A DNA stretch of 64,000 bases from Streptantibioticus rubrisoli (GCF_024436055.1 NZ_JANFNH010000002.1:186001-250000); one strand, 5' to 3'. Shown: positions 9,468 to 19,658, counted from the first letter of the stretch. The notes: a model not told the origin generated them from the sequence alone. A program made the numbers and translations.

Positions 9468-10595
9468 ATGACGGTGCTGTCCACAGCCGAAGCGCCCCGA
9501 TCCAAAGCCGAATCACTTGCGTTCAGCCCCAGCGAGTCCAAGCTGCGGGTCATACTCGTGTTGCACGTCAAGGACGGCGCCGAAAAGCGCTTCATGGAAG
9601 TCTATTCCGCCCTGCGCGAGCAGGTGGCGGAGGTTCCGGGACACCTCAGCGACCAGCTGTGCCAGTCCATCCAGGACCCCACCCAGTGGATCATCACCAG
9701 TGAATGGGAGGGCGCGGAGCCCTATTTCGCCTGGGTGAACAGCGCCGAGCACGTGCGCATGGTGGAGCCGATGCACGAGTGCGTGCACAACACCCAGTCG
9801 CTGCGCTACGGCGTGGTCCGCGAGACCAAGCCCGCTTCCGCCGCCCCCGTCCCCCGGGCGCAGCGCCAGAGCGACCCGCCGTCCGACGGCGTGGTGCGAC
9901 ACGCCGTCACGTTCACCGTCAAGCCCGGCAGCGAGCAGGCCGCCGCGAAGATCCTCGCCGAGTACGCCTCGCCGTCCCCCGAGGTCGACGCGGTCACCAG
10001 GCTGCACCGCACCTCGCTGTTCATGCGGGGCAACCGGGTGGTACGGGCGATCGAGGTGATCGGCGACCTGGGCGCCGCGCTGCGCCATGTCGCCAGCCAA
10101 CCGGGCGTCCGGGCCGCGGAGGAGGCGCTGAACCCGCATCTGGAAGAGGCTCGCGACCTGGACGACGCCAAGGCCGCGCGGGAGTTCTTCATGCGCGCCG
10201 CACTGCCCGCGGTGCACCGGCTGACCGTCGGTGACGTGGACGGCCCCGGTGTGCGGCGACGTGCCCTGAGCTACCCGGCCCGGCGCGGCTGCGGGTCCGC
10301 GGTGGCCCTGTTCCTGTCCCGCCAGGACCAACTTGCCGCCGCCCGGCACCCGTCGGCGCTGGTGAGCAGCACCATCTACCAGCGCGGCGACATCGTGGTG
10401 CGCGTGGTGGACCTGCGCGGCGAACCGGACCCCAGCGTCGTCCTCGGCGTCGAAGGACACCGCGCCCCCGCCGTGCTCAGCCGACTCGTGGACCTCGGCC
10501 CCAACGGTGATCTGAGCGACAGCGCGGGGATCCAACGCTTCGTCGCCGACTGCGCCATGGACCTGGTCACCGACCGCCGGGCCCAACAGACCTGA
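9468..10595 (+). CDS. whiE-ORFI: spore-pigment biosynthesis protein, SchA/CurD-like (WhiE ORFI type)
   Basis: First gene of the pigment operon, 375 aa. Residues about 25-100 form an antibiotic-biosynthesis-monooxygenase (ferredoxin-like) domain; the rest matches the SchA/CurD-type region typical of spore-pigment clusters. ATG at 9468 has AAGGAG upstream. The exact chemical step is not established for this family; a role in oxygenation or folding of the polyketide is inferred. It is followed after 57 bases by the cupin gene and precedes the minimal PKS, in the same order as S. coelicolor whiE. Confidence 0.85.
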   Translation: MTVLSTAEAPRSKAESLAFSPSESKLRVILVLHVKDGAEKRFMEVYSALREQVAEVPGHLSDQLCQSIQDPTQWIITSEWEGAEPYFAWVNSAEHVRMVEPMHECVHNTQSLRYGVVRETKPASAAPVPRAQRQSDPPSDGVVRHAVTFTVKPGSEQAAAKILAEYASPSPEVDAVTRLHRTSLFMRGNRVVRAIEVIGDLGAALRHVASQPGVRAAEEALNPHLEEARDLDDAKAAREFFMRAALPAVHRLTVGDVDGPGVRRRALSYPARRGCGSAVALFLSRQDQLAAARHPSALVSSTIYQRGDIVVRVVDLRGEPDPSVVLGVEGHRAPAVLSRLVDLGPNGDLSDSAGIQRFVADCAMDLVTDRRAQQT

Positions 10596-10652
10596 CACCG
10601 GCCGGAAGTTGACGACCCAGGCACCGCCCACCCGACGCCTTCGGAGAACACC

Positions 10653-11066
10653 ATGCCCACACAGACCGCACGCATCGTGCACATCGACCAGACCCAGCCC
10701 AACCGGCGACGCGGTGGCGACCTGCGCACCCTGCTCACCCCCACCACGGTCGGGGCGACGAGCGGATTCATGGGCATGGCCATCATCCGGCCCGGCGAGC
10801 GCATCGGGGAGCACTACCACCCGTACTCCGAGGAGTTCGTCTACGTCGTCCAGGGCCAGGTCGAGGTCGACCTGGACGGCGAGCCGCATTCGCTGGGACC
10901 CGACCACGCGTTGCTGATCCCGAAGGACGTGCGGCACCGGTTCCGCAACGTGGGCAACGTCGACGTACGGATGGTCTTCCACCTCGGACCGCTCGCCCCG
11001 CGGCCGGAGTTGGGGCACGTGGACACCGAGGAAGGCCCGCCCGAACCAGCGAAGGCGGTGTCCTGA
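10653..11066 (+). CDS. whiE-ORFII: cupin protein of spore-pigment cluster (WhiE ORFII type)
   Basis: Single-domain cupin of 137 aa. Cupin motif 1 is visible as [21 protein letters not shown], with metal-ligand residues His, His and Glu, and motif 2 as [12 protein letters not shown]. Probably a cyclase or oxygenase-like tailoring protein; the family member in whiE has no settled biochemical role. Its stop overlaps the KSalpha start by one base (TGATG), so expression is coupled to the minimal PKS. Confidence 0.88.
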   Translation: MPTQTARIVHIDQTQPNRRRGGDLRTLLTPTTVGATSGFMGMAIIRPGERIGEHYHPYSEEFVYVVQGQVEVDLDGEPHSLGPDHALLIPKDVRHRFRNVGNVDVRMVFHLGPLAPRPELGHVDTEEGPPEPAKAVS

Positions 11067-12331
11067 TGCGACGTGTGGCCGTCACCGGCGTCGGCGTGGT
11101 CGCGCCCGGCGGAGTGGGGGTGCCCGCGTTCTGGGACATGCTCACCGCCGGACGCACCGCGACCCGGGGGATCACGCTGTTCAACCCCGAGGGGTTCCGC
11201 TCGCGGATCGCCGCCGAGTGCGACTTCGACCCGTACCGGTGCGGTCTGAACGCCGACGAGTTGGCGCGCGCCGACCGGTACGTGCAGTTCGCGCTGGTGG
11301 CCGCCGACGAGGCGGTGCGCGACTCCGGGCTCGACCTGTCGGCCGAGGAGCCGTGGCGGATCGGGGTGTCGCTCGGCTCCGCCGTCGGCGGCACCACCCG
11401 GCTGGAGGCCGACTACGTGCGAGTCAGCGGTGCCGGTGAGCGCTGGGACGTGGACCACCGGCAGGCCCGGCCGCATCTGCACCGGGCCTTCTCACCCAGT
11501 GCGCTGTCCTCCGAGGTGGCGGAGCGCACCGGCGCGCACGGTCCCGTGCGGACCGTGTCCACCGGCTGCACCTCCGGCCTGGACGCCGTCGGATACGCCT
11601 TCCACGCCATCGAGGAGGGCGACGCCGACATCATCATCGCCGGCGCCTCGGACTCGCCTATCTCGCCCATCACGGTGGCGTGCTTCGACGCGATCCGGGC
11701 CACGTCCCCCAACAACGACGACCCGCAGCACGCCTCTCGGCCGTTCGACGCCCACCGGGACGGCTTCGTGATGGGCGAGGGCGGTGCGGTGCTGGTACTG
11801 GAGGAGGCGGAGCACGCCCGGCGGCGCGGGGCGCGCGTCTACTGCGAGATCGGCGGGTTCGCCACCTTCGGCAACGCCTACCACATGACCGGGCTGACCC
11901 GGGAGGGACTGGAGATGTCCCGGGCGATCGACCACGCCCTCGACCACGCGCGCGTCGACCCCCGCGACGTGGACTACGTCAACGCCCATGGCTCCGGCAC
12001 CAAACAGAACGACCGGCACGAGACGGCGGCGGTGAAGCGGTCGCTGGGCGAGCACGCCTACTCGACGCCGATGAGCTCGATCAAGTCCATGGTGGGGCAT
12101 TCGCTCGGCGCCATCGGCGCGATAGAGCTGGCCGCGTGCGCCCTCGCCCTGGCCGGCGGTGTCATACCGCCGACCGCCAACTACGAGACCCCCGACCCCG
12201 AGTGCGACCTGGACTACGTGCCGCGCACCGCGCGCACGGCGCCGCTGCGCACCGTCCTGTCGGTCGGCAGCGGATTCGGCGGATTCCAGTCCGCTGTCGT
12301 CCTCAACCGCAGGGAGAGGCGGACACGATGA
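11066..12331 (+). CDS. whiE-ORFIII: ketosynthase alpha subunit, spore-pigment type II PKS
   Basis: Condenses malonyl-ACP units as the catalytic half of the KSalpha/KSbeta heterodimer; 421 aa. Active-site Cys168 lies in [11 protein letters not shown], and the two catalytic His motifs are NAHGSGT and [11 protein letters not shown] overlaps the cupin stop, and its own stop overlaps the KSbeta start (ATGA), the usual arrangement for equimolar synthesis. Position between the SchA/cupin genes and the CLF identifies it as the spore-pigment ketosynthase rather than an antibiotic one. Confidence 0.96.
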   Translation: MRRVAVTGVGVVAPGGVGVPAFWDMLTAGRTATRGITLFNPEGFRSRIAAECDFDPYRCGLNADELARADRYVQFALVAADEAVRDSGLDLSAEEPWRIGVSLGSAVGGTTRLEADYVRVSGAGERWDVDHRQARPHLHRAFSPSALSSEVAERTGAHGPVRTVSTGCTSGLDAVGYAFHAIEEGDADIIIAGASDSPISPITVACFDAIRATSPNNDDPQHASRPFDAHRDGFVMGEGGAVLVLEEAEHARRRGARVYCEIGGFATFGNAYHMTGLTREGLEMSRAIDHALDHARVDPRDVDYVNAHGSGTKQNDRHETAAVKRSLGEHAYSTPMSSIKSMVGHSLGAIGAIELAACALALAGGVIPPTANYETPDPECDLDYVPRTARTAPLRTVLSVGSGFGGFQSAVVLNRRERRTR

Positions 12332-13569
12332 GTCAGCGCAACACCCGCCGCGCGGTGGTGACCGGAATCGGGGTGATCGCCCCCAACGGGGTGGGCAAAC
12401 GGGCGTTCTGGAAGGCCACCAAGGAAGGCGTCAGCGTCCTTGACACCCTCTCTCACGACGGCTGCGGCGACTACCCGCTGCGGATCGCCGGGGAGGTGAG
12501 GGGCTTCGACCCCGCGGACGCGATCGAGGGCCAGTACCTGGTGCAGACCGACCGGTTCACGCACTTCGCGATGGCCGCGGCCGACCTGGCGAAGGACGAC
12601 GCCCGGCTCGACACCACCGGTCTTTCGCCCTACGCGGTGGGCGTCGCCACCGCCTCCGGTTCCGGCGGCGGCGAGTTCGGCCAAAGGGAACTGCAGCAAC
12701 TGTGGGGCCGGGGGCCGAAGTTCGTCGGCCCATACCAGTCCATCGCCTGGTTCTACGCGGCGAGCACCGGCCAGATCTCGATCCGCGGCGACCACAAGGG
12801 GCCGTGCGCGGTGCTGGCCAACGACGAGGCCGGGGGGCTTGACGCGATCGCGCACGCCTGCCGGAACGTCAGACGCGGCGCCGACGTGATGCTCGTCGGA
12901 TCCGCCGAGGCACCACTGGCGCCGTACTCGATCGTCTGCCAGCTCGGCTACCCGGAACTCAGCCGTGCGGAGGTGCCCGAGCGTGCCTATCTGCCGTTCA
13001 CCGCTGACGCCTGCGGGTTCGTGCCCGCCGAGGGCGGGGCGATGCTGGTGGTCGAGGACGCCGAGGCGGCCCGGCGGCACGGTGCCACGGCCAGGGCGGA
13101 GGTCCGCGGCCACGCCGCCACGTTCACCGGCGCGTCCGCCTGGGAGCGCTCCCGGGAGGGGCTGGCGCACGCCATCCGCAGCGCCCTCGACCAGGCCCGG
13201 TGCGCCCCGGAGGAGGTCGACGTGGTGTTCGCCGACGCGCTCGGGGTGCCCGCCGCGGACCGTGCCGAGGCGCTGGCGATCAACGAGGCGCTGGGCGGGC
13301 ACGCCGCCGACGTGCCGGTGACCGCGCCGAAGACCGGCATCGGCAGGGCGTACTGCGGGGGCCCGGTACTGGACGTGGCCACCGCGGTACTCGCCATGGA
13401 GCACGGTGTGGTGCCGCCCACCCCCAACGTGGCCGACGTCATCCATGACATCGACCTCGTCACCGGTCTGGCCCGCCCCGCCGAGGTGCGCACCGCACTG
13501 GTGCTCAGCCGCGGACTGATGGGGTGCAACGCCGCGCTCGTCCTGCGACGCGGCGCCGACCAGCCGTGA
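12328..13569 (+). CDS. whiE-ORFIV: ketosynthase beta / chain-length factor, spore-pigment type II PKS
   Basis: Chain-length factor partner of KSalpha, 413 aa, coupled by an ATGA overlap. The ketosynthase fold is intact but the active-site Cys is absent: the aligned motif reads [11 protein letters not shown], with Glu167 where KSalpha has Cys. Most chain-length factors carry Gln at this site, so Glu is worth noting. The last His-containing loop is replaced by [10 protein letters not shown]. It sets polyketide chain length and, in studied systems, helps priming decarboxylation. Confidence 0.95.
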   Translation: MSQRNTRRAVVTGIGVIAPNGVGKRAFWKATKEGVSVLDTLSHDGCGDYPLRIAGEVRGFDPADAIEGQYLVQTDRFTHFAMAAADLAKDDARLDTTGLSPYAVGVATASGSGGGEFGQRELQQLWGRGPKFVGPYQSIAWFYAASTGQISIRGDHKGPCAVLANDEAGGLDAIAHACRNVRRGADVMLVGSAEAPLAPYSIVCQLGYPELSRAEVPERAYLPFTADACGFVPAEGGAMLVVEDAEAARRHGATARAEVRGHAATFTGASAWERSREGLAHAIRSALDQARCAPEEVDVVFADALGVPAADRAEALAINEALGGHAADVPVTAPKTGIGRAYCGGPVLDVATAVLAMEHGVVPPTPNVADVIHDIDLVTGLARPAEVRTALVLSRGLMGCNAALVLRRGADQP

Positions 13570-13609
13570 TGGCGGCAGTGCCGCCAGCGGAACCGGAAGG
13601 AGAGTAGTG

Positions 13610-14352
<743 letters not shown>

Positions 14353-14364
14353 CCACCGCCTCCT

Positions 14365-14405
14365 GGCACCTGCCCCGGCCACGGACACCGGCCGGGGCAG
14401 GTGCC
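14365..14405. terminator. perfect 16-bp inverted repeat inside the pigment operon
   Basis: Left arm 14365-14380 and right arm 14390-14405 are exact complements (GGCACCTGCCCCGGCC) with a 9-base loop. It begins 12 bases after the aromatase stop and ends 45 bases before the cyclase start. No T tract follows. It could be a partial terminator or an RNA-stabilising hairpin that lowers cyclase expression. Confidence 0.75.
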
Positions 14406-14450
14406 GGGACCACCGCGCACCCCCAAGCGACGAGCGAGAGGAAACCGCCC

Positions 14451-14777
14451 ATGCACCGCGCCCTGATCGTGGCCCGGATGAAGCCCGGCTCCGCCCCCGG
14501 CATCGCCGAGGTCTTCGCCGACTCCGACCGCGGCGAACTGCCGCATCTGATAGGGGTCAGCGGCCGCAGCCTGTTCCAGTTCGGTGATGTGTACCTGCAT
14601 CTGATCGAGGCCGACGAACCGCCCGGCCCCCGGGTGGCCCGTCTGACCAACCACCCGGAGTTCCGCAGCGTCAGCGAACGGCTCACCGCCTACGTCCAGG
14701 CCTACGATCCGGCGACCTGGCGGGAGCCCAAGGACGCCATGGCCCACGAGTTCTACCGCTGGGACCGGGACGGCTGA
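14451..14777 (+). CDS. whiE-ORFVII: TcmI-type polyketide cyclase (WhiE ORFVII type)
   Basis: Small ferredoxin-like cyclase of 108 aa, beginning MHRALIVARMKPGSAPGIAE and carrying the family segment RLTNHPEFRSVSERLTAYVQAYDPATWREPKDA. Expected to close later rings of the pigment polyketide. ATG at 14451 follows GAGAGGAAA. It is the last gene of the operon in S. coelicolor whiE. Here it is separated from the aromatase gene by a strong hairpin and ends 2 bases before the stop of a convergent methyltransferase gene. Confidence 0.9.
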   Translation: MHRALIVARMKPGSAPGIAEVFADSDRGELPHLIGVSGRSLFQFGDVYLHLIEADEPPGPRVARLTNHPEFRSVSERLTAYVQAYDPATWREPKDAMAHEFYRWDRDG

Positions 14778-14779
14778 CC

Positions 14780-15859
14780 TCACACCGGAACGTTCGCCTC
14801 GAACGCGTGCAGATACGCGTTGATCGGCTGGATGTCCCGCAGTTCGAGTCCGGCCGCCGTCATCGCGTTGACCAGGCTCTCCTTGGAGTGCTTGGCGCCG
14901 CCCACGTTCAGCAGCAAGAGCAGGTCCATGGCGGTGGTGAACCGCATCGAGGGGCTGTCGTCCACCAGGTTCTCCACGACGATCACCCGCGCGCCCGGAC
15001 GCGCCACGGAGATCACGTTCCGCAGCGTCAGCCGGGTGCTCTCGTCGTCCCACTCCAGGATGTTCTTGATGATGTAGAGGTCCGCCCGCACCGGCACCTC
15101 CTGCCGGCAGTCGCCGGGCAGGAGTTGGGCGCGGTCGGCCAGCGCGCCGCCCGGGCGCAGCCGGGGATCGGCGTTGGCCACCACCTTCGGCAGGTCGAGC
15201 AGGGTGCCGCGCAGGTTCGGGTCCTTCTCCAGCAGGCTGGCGATCACATGGCCCTGCCCGCCGCCGATGTCCACCACGCTCGACACTCCGGCGAGGTCGA
15301 CATAGGCGGCGAAGTCCTCGGCGGACTGCCTGCTGGACTGCGTCATGGCCTTGTCGAACACCTCGGCCGACGCGCCCGCGCCGTCGTGCAGGTAGTCGAA
15401 GAACTCCTTGCCGAAGACATCGGGGAAGACCTTCCGCCCGGACCGCACGGCCTCGTCAAGACGCGGCCACACCTGCCAGGTCCACGGCTCGGTGCACCAC
15501 AGCGAGATGTAGCGCAGGCTGTTCGGGCTGTCCTCGCGCAGCAGCCGGGACATCTCGGTGTGCGTCCACCGGCCGTCGCCGGTCTCGGTGAAGATGTCGT
15601 AGCAGGACAGGGTGCGCAGCAGTCGGCGCAGCGGCCGCACCTCGGTCCTCAGCGCCGCCGCCAACTCCTCGGTGGTGGCCGGGGTGTCCTGCAGGGCGTC
15701 CGCCAGGCGCAGTTGGGCCGCCGCGCGGACGGCCGCGGCGCAGGCGGCACCGAACACCAGCTCCCGAAGCCGCATTCCCGCGTGCGCTGAGGTGGTTTGT
15801 GCGGTGGATCGTCCGGTGGGTTGTGCTGTGGACTGTGCGGTGGATTGTGCGGTGGTCAT
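14780..15859 (-). CDS. SAM-dependent O-methyltransferase (plant-type, dimerising)
   Basis: Methyltransferase of 359 aa: an N-terminal winged-helix dimerisation domain (about residues 30-110), then a catalytic domain with SAM motif I VVDIGGGQGHVIASLL and a downstream VRADLYIIKNILEWDD motif. ATG at 15859 follows GGAAGG. The family includes tetracenomycin- and carminomycin-type polyketide O-methyltransferases. It is convergent with the pigment cyclase with only 2 bases between stops, so it probably methylates the pigment, although S. coelicolor whiE has no such gene to my knowledge. The first 25 residues are a low-complexity STAQ repeat, probably disordered. Confidence 0.87.
   Translation of the reverse strand: MTTAQSTAQSTAQPTGRSTAQTTSAHAGMRLRELVFGAACAAAVRAAAQLRLADALQDTPATTEELAAALRTEVRPLRRLLRTLSCYDIFTETGDGRWTHTEMSRLLREDSPNSLRYISLWCTEPWTWQVWPRLDEAVRSGRKVFPDVFGKEFFDYLHDGAGASAEVFDKAMTQSSRQSAEDFAAYVDLAGVSSVVDIGGGQGHVIASLLEKDPNLRGTLLDLPKVVANADPRLRPGGALADRAQLLPGDCRQEVPVRADLYIIKNILEWDDESTRLTLRNVISVARPGARVIVVENLVDDSPSMRFTTAMDLLLLLNVGGAKHSKESLVNAMTAAGLELRDIQPINAYLHAFEANVPV
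15791..15850 (-). repeat. five tandem 12-bp repeats in the methyltransferase 5' coding region
   Basis: Five imperfect units of the form GGTGGATTGTGC (+ strand) run from 15791 to 15850. Read on the coding strand they give the repeating tetrapeptide S/P-T-A-Q. The unit length is a multiple of three, so copy-number change would not shift frame. A 5' coding microsatellite like this could vary between strains. Confidence 0.85.
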
Positions 15860-15890
15860 GAAGCCCGCCTTCCGGGTTGTGGAGCCGCCG

Positions 15891-16949
15891 TCAGCACGAA
15901 CCGGAGGGCTCGGAGGTCCGGCAGTAGTTCCTGACGAAGGTGTTGTCCGTGCCGACGTCCCGGTTGGCCAGATCCGCCGGAGCGTTGTCGCGCAGCGTGT
16001 TGTCCCGGACGGTGATACGGGAGTTGGGCGCTCCGAACCTGCTGCGGAACAGCACGATCCCACCGGACATGGGCGTTCGGCCGCGGTTGCCGCGCACCAG
16101 GTTGTGCGCCACCAGCGTCTGCTCCGCGCCGGTGACCAGGATGCCCACGCCCTGTGTCTGCGCCATGTGGGCGCTCTTGGAACAGAACTTGTTGTTCAGC
16201 TCCACCCGGTTGTGGCGGATGGACAGGGCTCCGGCGCGCGGTACGTTCTCGTCGCCCACCACGAACACTCCGCCGCAGTTGCCGGTGATGGTGTTGTGCT
16301 TGACCACCAGGTTCCTGGCCCGCCGGATCACCACGCCGAAGTGGTTGCCCTGCACGAGGTTGCCGGAGATCACCGCGCCCCGTGTGTCGATGGCCGGGCC
16401 TTCCCGGCCGATGACGTTCGCCAGCAGGATGCCCGACTGGCCGTTGTCCCTGAGCACGTTGTTCTTGAACTCGCCCCGGGTGGACAGCTGTTGGCTGATG
16501 CCCTGCTGCCCGTTGTCGCGCACGAGCACATCGCGCACGCTCATCCGGTCCGTCCAGGAGGACGAGATGCCGTCATTCGGGAAACCGGAGACGGTCAGCG
16601 ATCTGAGCCGTACGCCGGTGAGCGGCCGGTTGGCGGTGCCGGTGACGCAGATCCCGTGACCGGCCCGCGCGCAGGCGGTGCCGGATCTGGTGCGGCCGGG
16701 GGCGAGCACTGTGCCCGAGCCCATGCCGCGGATGGTCAGGCCGGGGACGGTGACCTCGATGCTCTCCCGGTAGGTGCCGGGGAGCAGCAGCAGGGTCTCG
16801 CCGGGGGTGGCGCGGTCGACGGCCTCCTGGATCGACTCACCCGGGCGGACGATGTGCCGATCCGCCGCGTGGGCGGGTGGCGTCGCCGCGAAGCCGACGA
16901 CGAGGACGGTGGCGAGCGGCGCGAGGTAGCGGGAGCTGCGCTTTGGCAT
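15891..16949 (-). CDS. secreted right-handed beta-helix protein
   Basis: Exported protein of 352 aa. The signal peptide is MPKRSSRYLAP...PPAHA, cleaved near residue 28. It then carries the opening typical of parallel beta-helix proteins (IQEAVDRATPGETLLLLPGTYRESIEV) and many N-rich turns such as NNVLRDNGQSGILL and HNTITGNCGGVFV. It resembles NosD/pectate-lyase-like folds. No catalytic residues can be assigned by eye. ATG at 16949 is chosen over an upstream in-frame start at 17024 because the signal peptide begins there and AGGAAGG lies upstream. Substrate unknown; possibly a surface or spore-coat polysaccharide protein. Confidence 0.8.
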   Translation of the reverse strand: MPKRSSRYLAPLATVLVVGFAATPPAHAADRHIVRPGESIQEAVDRATPGETLLLLPGTYRESIEVTVPGLTIRGMGSGTVLAPGRTRSGTACARAGHGICVTGTANRPLTGVRLRSLTVSGFPNDGISSSWTDRMSVRDVLVRDNGQQGISQQLSTRGEFKNNVLRDNGQSGILLANVIGREGPAIDTRGAVISGNLVQGNHFGVVIRRARNLVVKHNTITGNCGGVFVVGDENVPRAGALSIRHNRVELNNKFCSKSAHMAQTQGVGILVTGAEQTLVAHNLVRGNRGRTPMSGGIVLFRSRFGAPNSRITVRDNTLRDNAPADLANRDVGTDNTFVRNYCRTSEPSGSC

Positions 16950-16972
16950 GGGCGGTTGTGCCTTCCTGGATG

Positions 16973-17010
16973 CCGGACGGCGGAGCACTCGCGGGTGCTC
17001 CGCCGTCCGG
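16973..17010. terminator. perfect 16-bp hairpin between VOC and beta-helix genes
   Basis: Arms CCGGACGGCGGAGCAC (16973-16988) and GTGCTCCGCCGTCCGG (16995-17010) are exact complements with a 6-base loop. It lies 159 bases beyond the VOC gene stop and 24 bases upstream of the beta-helix start, both on the minus strand. It is probably the VOC terminator, or an attenuator for the secreted protein. No T tract is seen. Confidence 0.8.
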
Positions 17011-17168
17011 CGGTGCGGGGACATTGCGGGAAGCAGGACGCGGTGCCTGCCGCCTCGAAGCTATGAGGGCCCGTCAGCTCCCGCCACTCGTGCACCTCCG
17101 TCCGGCGCGGCCGATGCTCCGCACGGGGTACCCAGCGGTTCTCGCTGGTTCCCGCTCGTCGGCGGCCG

Positions 17169-17954
17169 CTACTCGGTGGCGCTGGTGATGACCGCGAAGG
17201 CGGCGCCGAACGGGTCGGCGAGGGAGGCCATCCGGCCCACACCCGGCACGGTCTGCGGCGGCACCACGACCGTCCCGCCGTTCTCCCCGGCCGCACCGAC
17301 CGCGGCGTCGCAGTCGGCCACCTCGAAGTACGGCCGCCAGCGGGTCGTCCAACCACCCTGCCGCATCTCCTCGCTGAGCCCCATGATCCCGCCCTGACCG
17401 GCGTCCTCCCCGCCGGTGGCGGGAGAGACCACGGTGTAGGTGAAGTCGCCCATGGGCATGTCCTCGGTCCGCCAGTCGAAGACCGCGCGGTAGAACGCCT
17501 TCGCGCGCTCCGGGTCGGTGGTGTGCAACTCCGCCCAACACAGGGTGTTCGGGTCGTTGACCGCGTCCAGACCCCTGGTGTCCCCCGGCTGCCACACCGC
17601 GAACTCCGCACCGGTGGGATCGGTGAACCCGGCCAGCCGGCCAGCGGTGAAGACGTCCATGGGCGCCATCCGGACCGTGCCGCCCGCCTGCTCCACCGCC
17701 TTGGCGGTGGCGTCCGCGTCGGGAGTGTGGAAGTGCACCGTCCAGGCCGACGAGGCGCCCTGGGCCATCAGCGGACCGGCGGCGGCGACGGTCCTGCCAC
17801 CGAGCGTGAACATGCCATAGCCGCCCGCCTCCGGCCCCTGGGAGTGGAACTCCCAGCCGAACAGGGCGGCGTAGAAGGCGGCGGAAGCCTTCACATCCGG
17901 GCTGCCGAGGTCGACCCAGAGCAGCGACCCGGGCACGTAGGGAGTGGTGATCAC
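17169..17954 (-). CDS. two-domain VOC (glyoxalase/dioxygenase-fold) protein
   Basis: Cytoplasmic protein of 261 aa made of two beta-alpha-beta-beta-beta repeats: residues about 8-125 (WVDLGSPDVKASAAFYAALFGW) and about 137-258 (AELHTTDPERAKAFYRAVFDW). GTG start at 17954 with GGAGG about 8 bases upstream. It resembles the Streptomyces VOC proteins related to 27-kDa hydroxylase-type antigens; no enzymatic function is established. It is divergent from gnd across 267 bases. Confidence 0.85.
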   Translation of the reverse strand: MITTPYVPGSLLWVDLGSPDVKASAAFYAALFGWEFHSQGPEAGGYGMFTLGGRTVAAAGPLMAQGASSAWTVHFHTPDADATAKAVEQAGGTVRMAPMDVFTAGRLAGFTDPTGAEFAVWQPGDTRGLDAVNDPNTLCWAELHTTDPERAKAFYRAVFDWRTEDMPMGDFTYTVVSPATGGEDAGQGGIMGLSEEMRQGGWTTRWRPYFEVADCDAAVGAAGENGGTVVVPPQTVPGVGRMASLADPFGAAFAVITSATE

Positions 17955-18221
17955 GACGGAGACCTCCGCGGTTCAGGCATGGCGGGACTGCCCGTTCGGG
18001 CGCTTCCCCTGGACGAGACTCAGCATCGCAGGGGGCACTGACAATCGGCCCGCGCGGCGCTTGGTGGCCCCGCCGTGCGTGAACCGTGCCGCTGGCACAT
18101 AGTGGGGAGTACCCGGGGCCACGTCCCCCTGCGCCGGTGTGCGTCACCCCGTTCGCCAGGCAACGCCCAGACGTGCTCCCTCAACTACCCTGAAGGCCCG
18201 CCTTACTTGAAGGAGCGACAG

Positions 18222-19658
18222 ATGCCTGCCAAAGCGCAGATCGGGGTGTCCGGGCTCGCGGTCATGGGCCGCAACCTCGCCCGTAACTTCGCTCGCAACG
18301 GTTACACCGTCGCCGTCCACAACCGCACCCCGGCCAGGACCCGCTCGCTGATCGACGAGTTCGGCCACGAGGGCGACTTCGTGCCCTCGCAGAGCGTCGA
18401 GGAGTTCGTGGCCTCGCTGGAGCGGCCACGGCGGCTGTTGGTGATGGTCAAGGCGGGCGAGCCCACGGACGAGGTCATCAAGGAGTTCGCGCCGTTGCTC
18501 GAACCGGGCGACATGATCATCGACGGTGGCAACGCCCACTTCGCGGACACCCGCCGCCGAGAGGCCGCGCTGCGCGAACGGGGCATCTACTTCGTGGGCA
18601 CCGGCGTGTCGGGCGGCGAGGAGGGCGCACTGCACGGCCCGAGCATCATGCCCGGCGGTTCGGTTGAGTCGTACCGCACGCTCGGGCCGATGCTGGAGAA
18701 GATCAGCGCCAAGGTGGACGGCGCGCCGTGCTGCACGCACATCGGAGCCGACGGCGCCGGGCACTTCGTGAAGATGGTGCACAACGGCATCGAGTACGCC
18801 GACATGCAATTGATCGCCGAGGCGTACGACCTGCTGCGGGGAGTCGCGGGCCTGACACCGCCGCGGATCGCGGAGGTCTTCCGGCGCTGGAACACCGGAC
18901 GGCTGGACTCGTACCTCATCGAGATCACCGCGGACGTGCTCACCCACACCGACGCCGCCACCGGCAAGCCCTTCGTGGACGTCGTCGCCGACCAGGCCGA
19001 GCAGAAGGGCACCGGCCGGTGGACCGTGCAGATCGCCCTTGACCTGGGTGTGCCGGTCCCGGGCATCGCGGAGGCGGTCTTCGCCCGCTCGCTGTCCGGG
19101 CACACCGACCTGCGCGCCGCCGCCCGTTCGCTGCCCGGCCCCAAGGGCGGCACGCTGGACGCCAAGAGCGCGGAGCACTTCGCCGACCAGGTCGAACACG
19201 CCCTGTACGCCTCGAAGATCGTCTCCTACGCACAGGGCTGGAACATGATCCAGGCCGGTGCCGAGGAGTACGGCTGGGACATCGACCTGGGCGCCGTCGC
19301 GTCGATCTGGCGTGGCGGATGCATCATCCGGGCCGCCTTCCTGGACCGCATCCGCGCCGCGTTCGACACCGACAGGACGCTGCCGAGCCTGCTGGCGGAC
19401 GCCCAGTTCGCCAAGGAGATCGGCGAGGCGCAGGGCGCCTGGCGCACCGTGGTGGCGGCGGCCGGTGAGCACGGCATCCCGGCCCCCGGCTTCTCCGCCG
19501 CGCTCGCGTACTACGACGCGCTGCGCGCCCAGCGACTGCCCGCCGCGCTCACCCAGGCACAGCGCGACTACTTCGGCGCGCACACCTACCGTCGCGTCGA
19601 CCGCGACGGCAGCTTCCACACCCGGTGGGCGCAGGACAAGTCCGAGGCCGGGGCGTAG
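18222..19658 (+). CDS. gnd: 6-phosphogluconate dehydrogenase, decarboxylating
   Basis: Oxidises 6-phosphogluconate to ribulose-5-phosphate with NADP+, in the pentose phosphate pathway; 478 aa, the usual length of the long family form. Motifs: Rossmann GLAVMGRNLARN near residue 11, VSGGEEGA, and the catalytic block KMVHNGIEYADMQLIAEAYD. ATG at 18222 is preceded by AAGGAG (18210-18215). An in-frame extension to 18075 is rejected because it lacks homology and the ribosome binding site favours 18222. Monocistronic. Confidence 0.96.
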   Translation: MPAKAQIGVSGLAVMGRNLARNFARNGYTVAVHNRTPARTRSLIDEFGHEGDFVPSQSVEEFVASLERPRRLLVMVKAGEPTDEVIKEFAPLLEPGDMIIDGGNAHFADTRRREAALRERGIYFVGTGVSGGEEGALHGPSIMPGGSVESYRTLGPMLEKISAKVDGAPCCTHIGADGAGHFVKMVHNGIEYADMQLIAEAYDLLRGVAGLTPPRIAEVFRRWNTGRLDSYLIEITADVLTHTDAATGKPFVDVVADQAEQKGTGRWTVQIALDLGVPVPGIAEAVFARSLSGHTDLRAAARSLPGPKGGTLDAKSAEHFADQVEHALYASKIVSYAQGWNMIQAGAEEYGWDIDLGAVASIWRGGCIIRAAFLDRIRAAFDTDRTLPSLLADAQFAKEIGEAQGAWRTVVAAAGEHGIPAPGFSAALAYYDALRAQRLPAALTQAQRDYFGAHTYRRVDRDGSFHTRWAQDKSEAGA

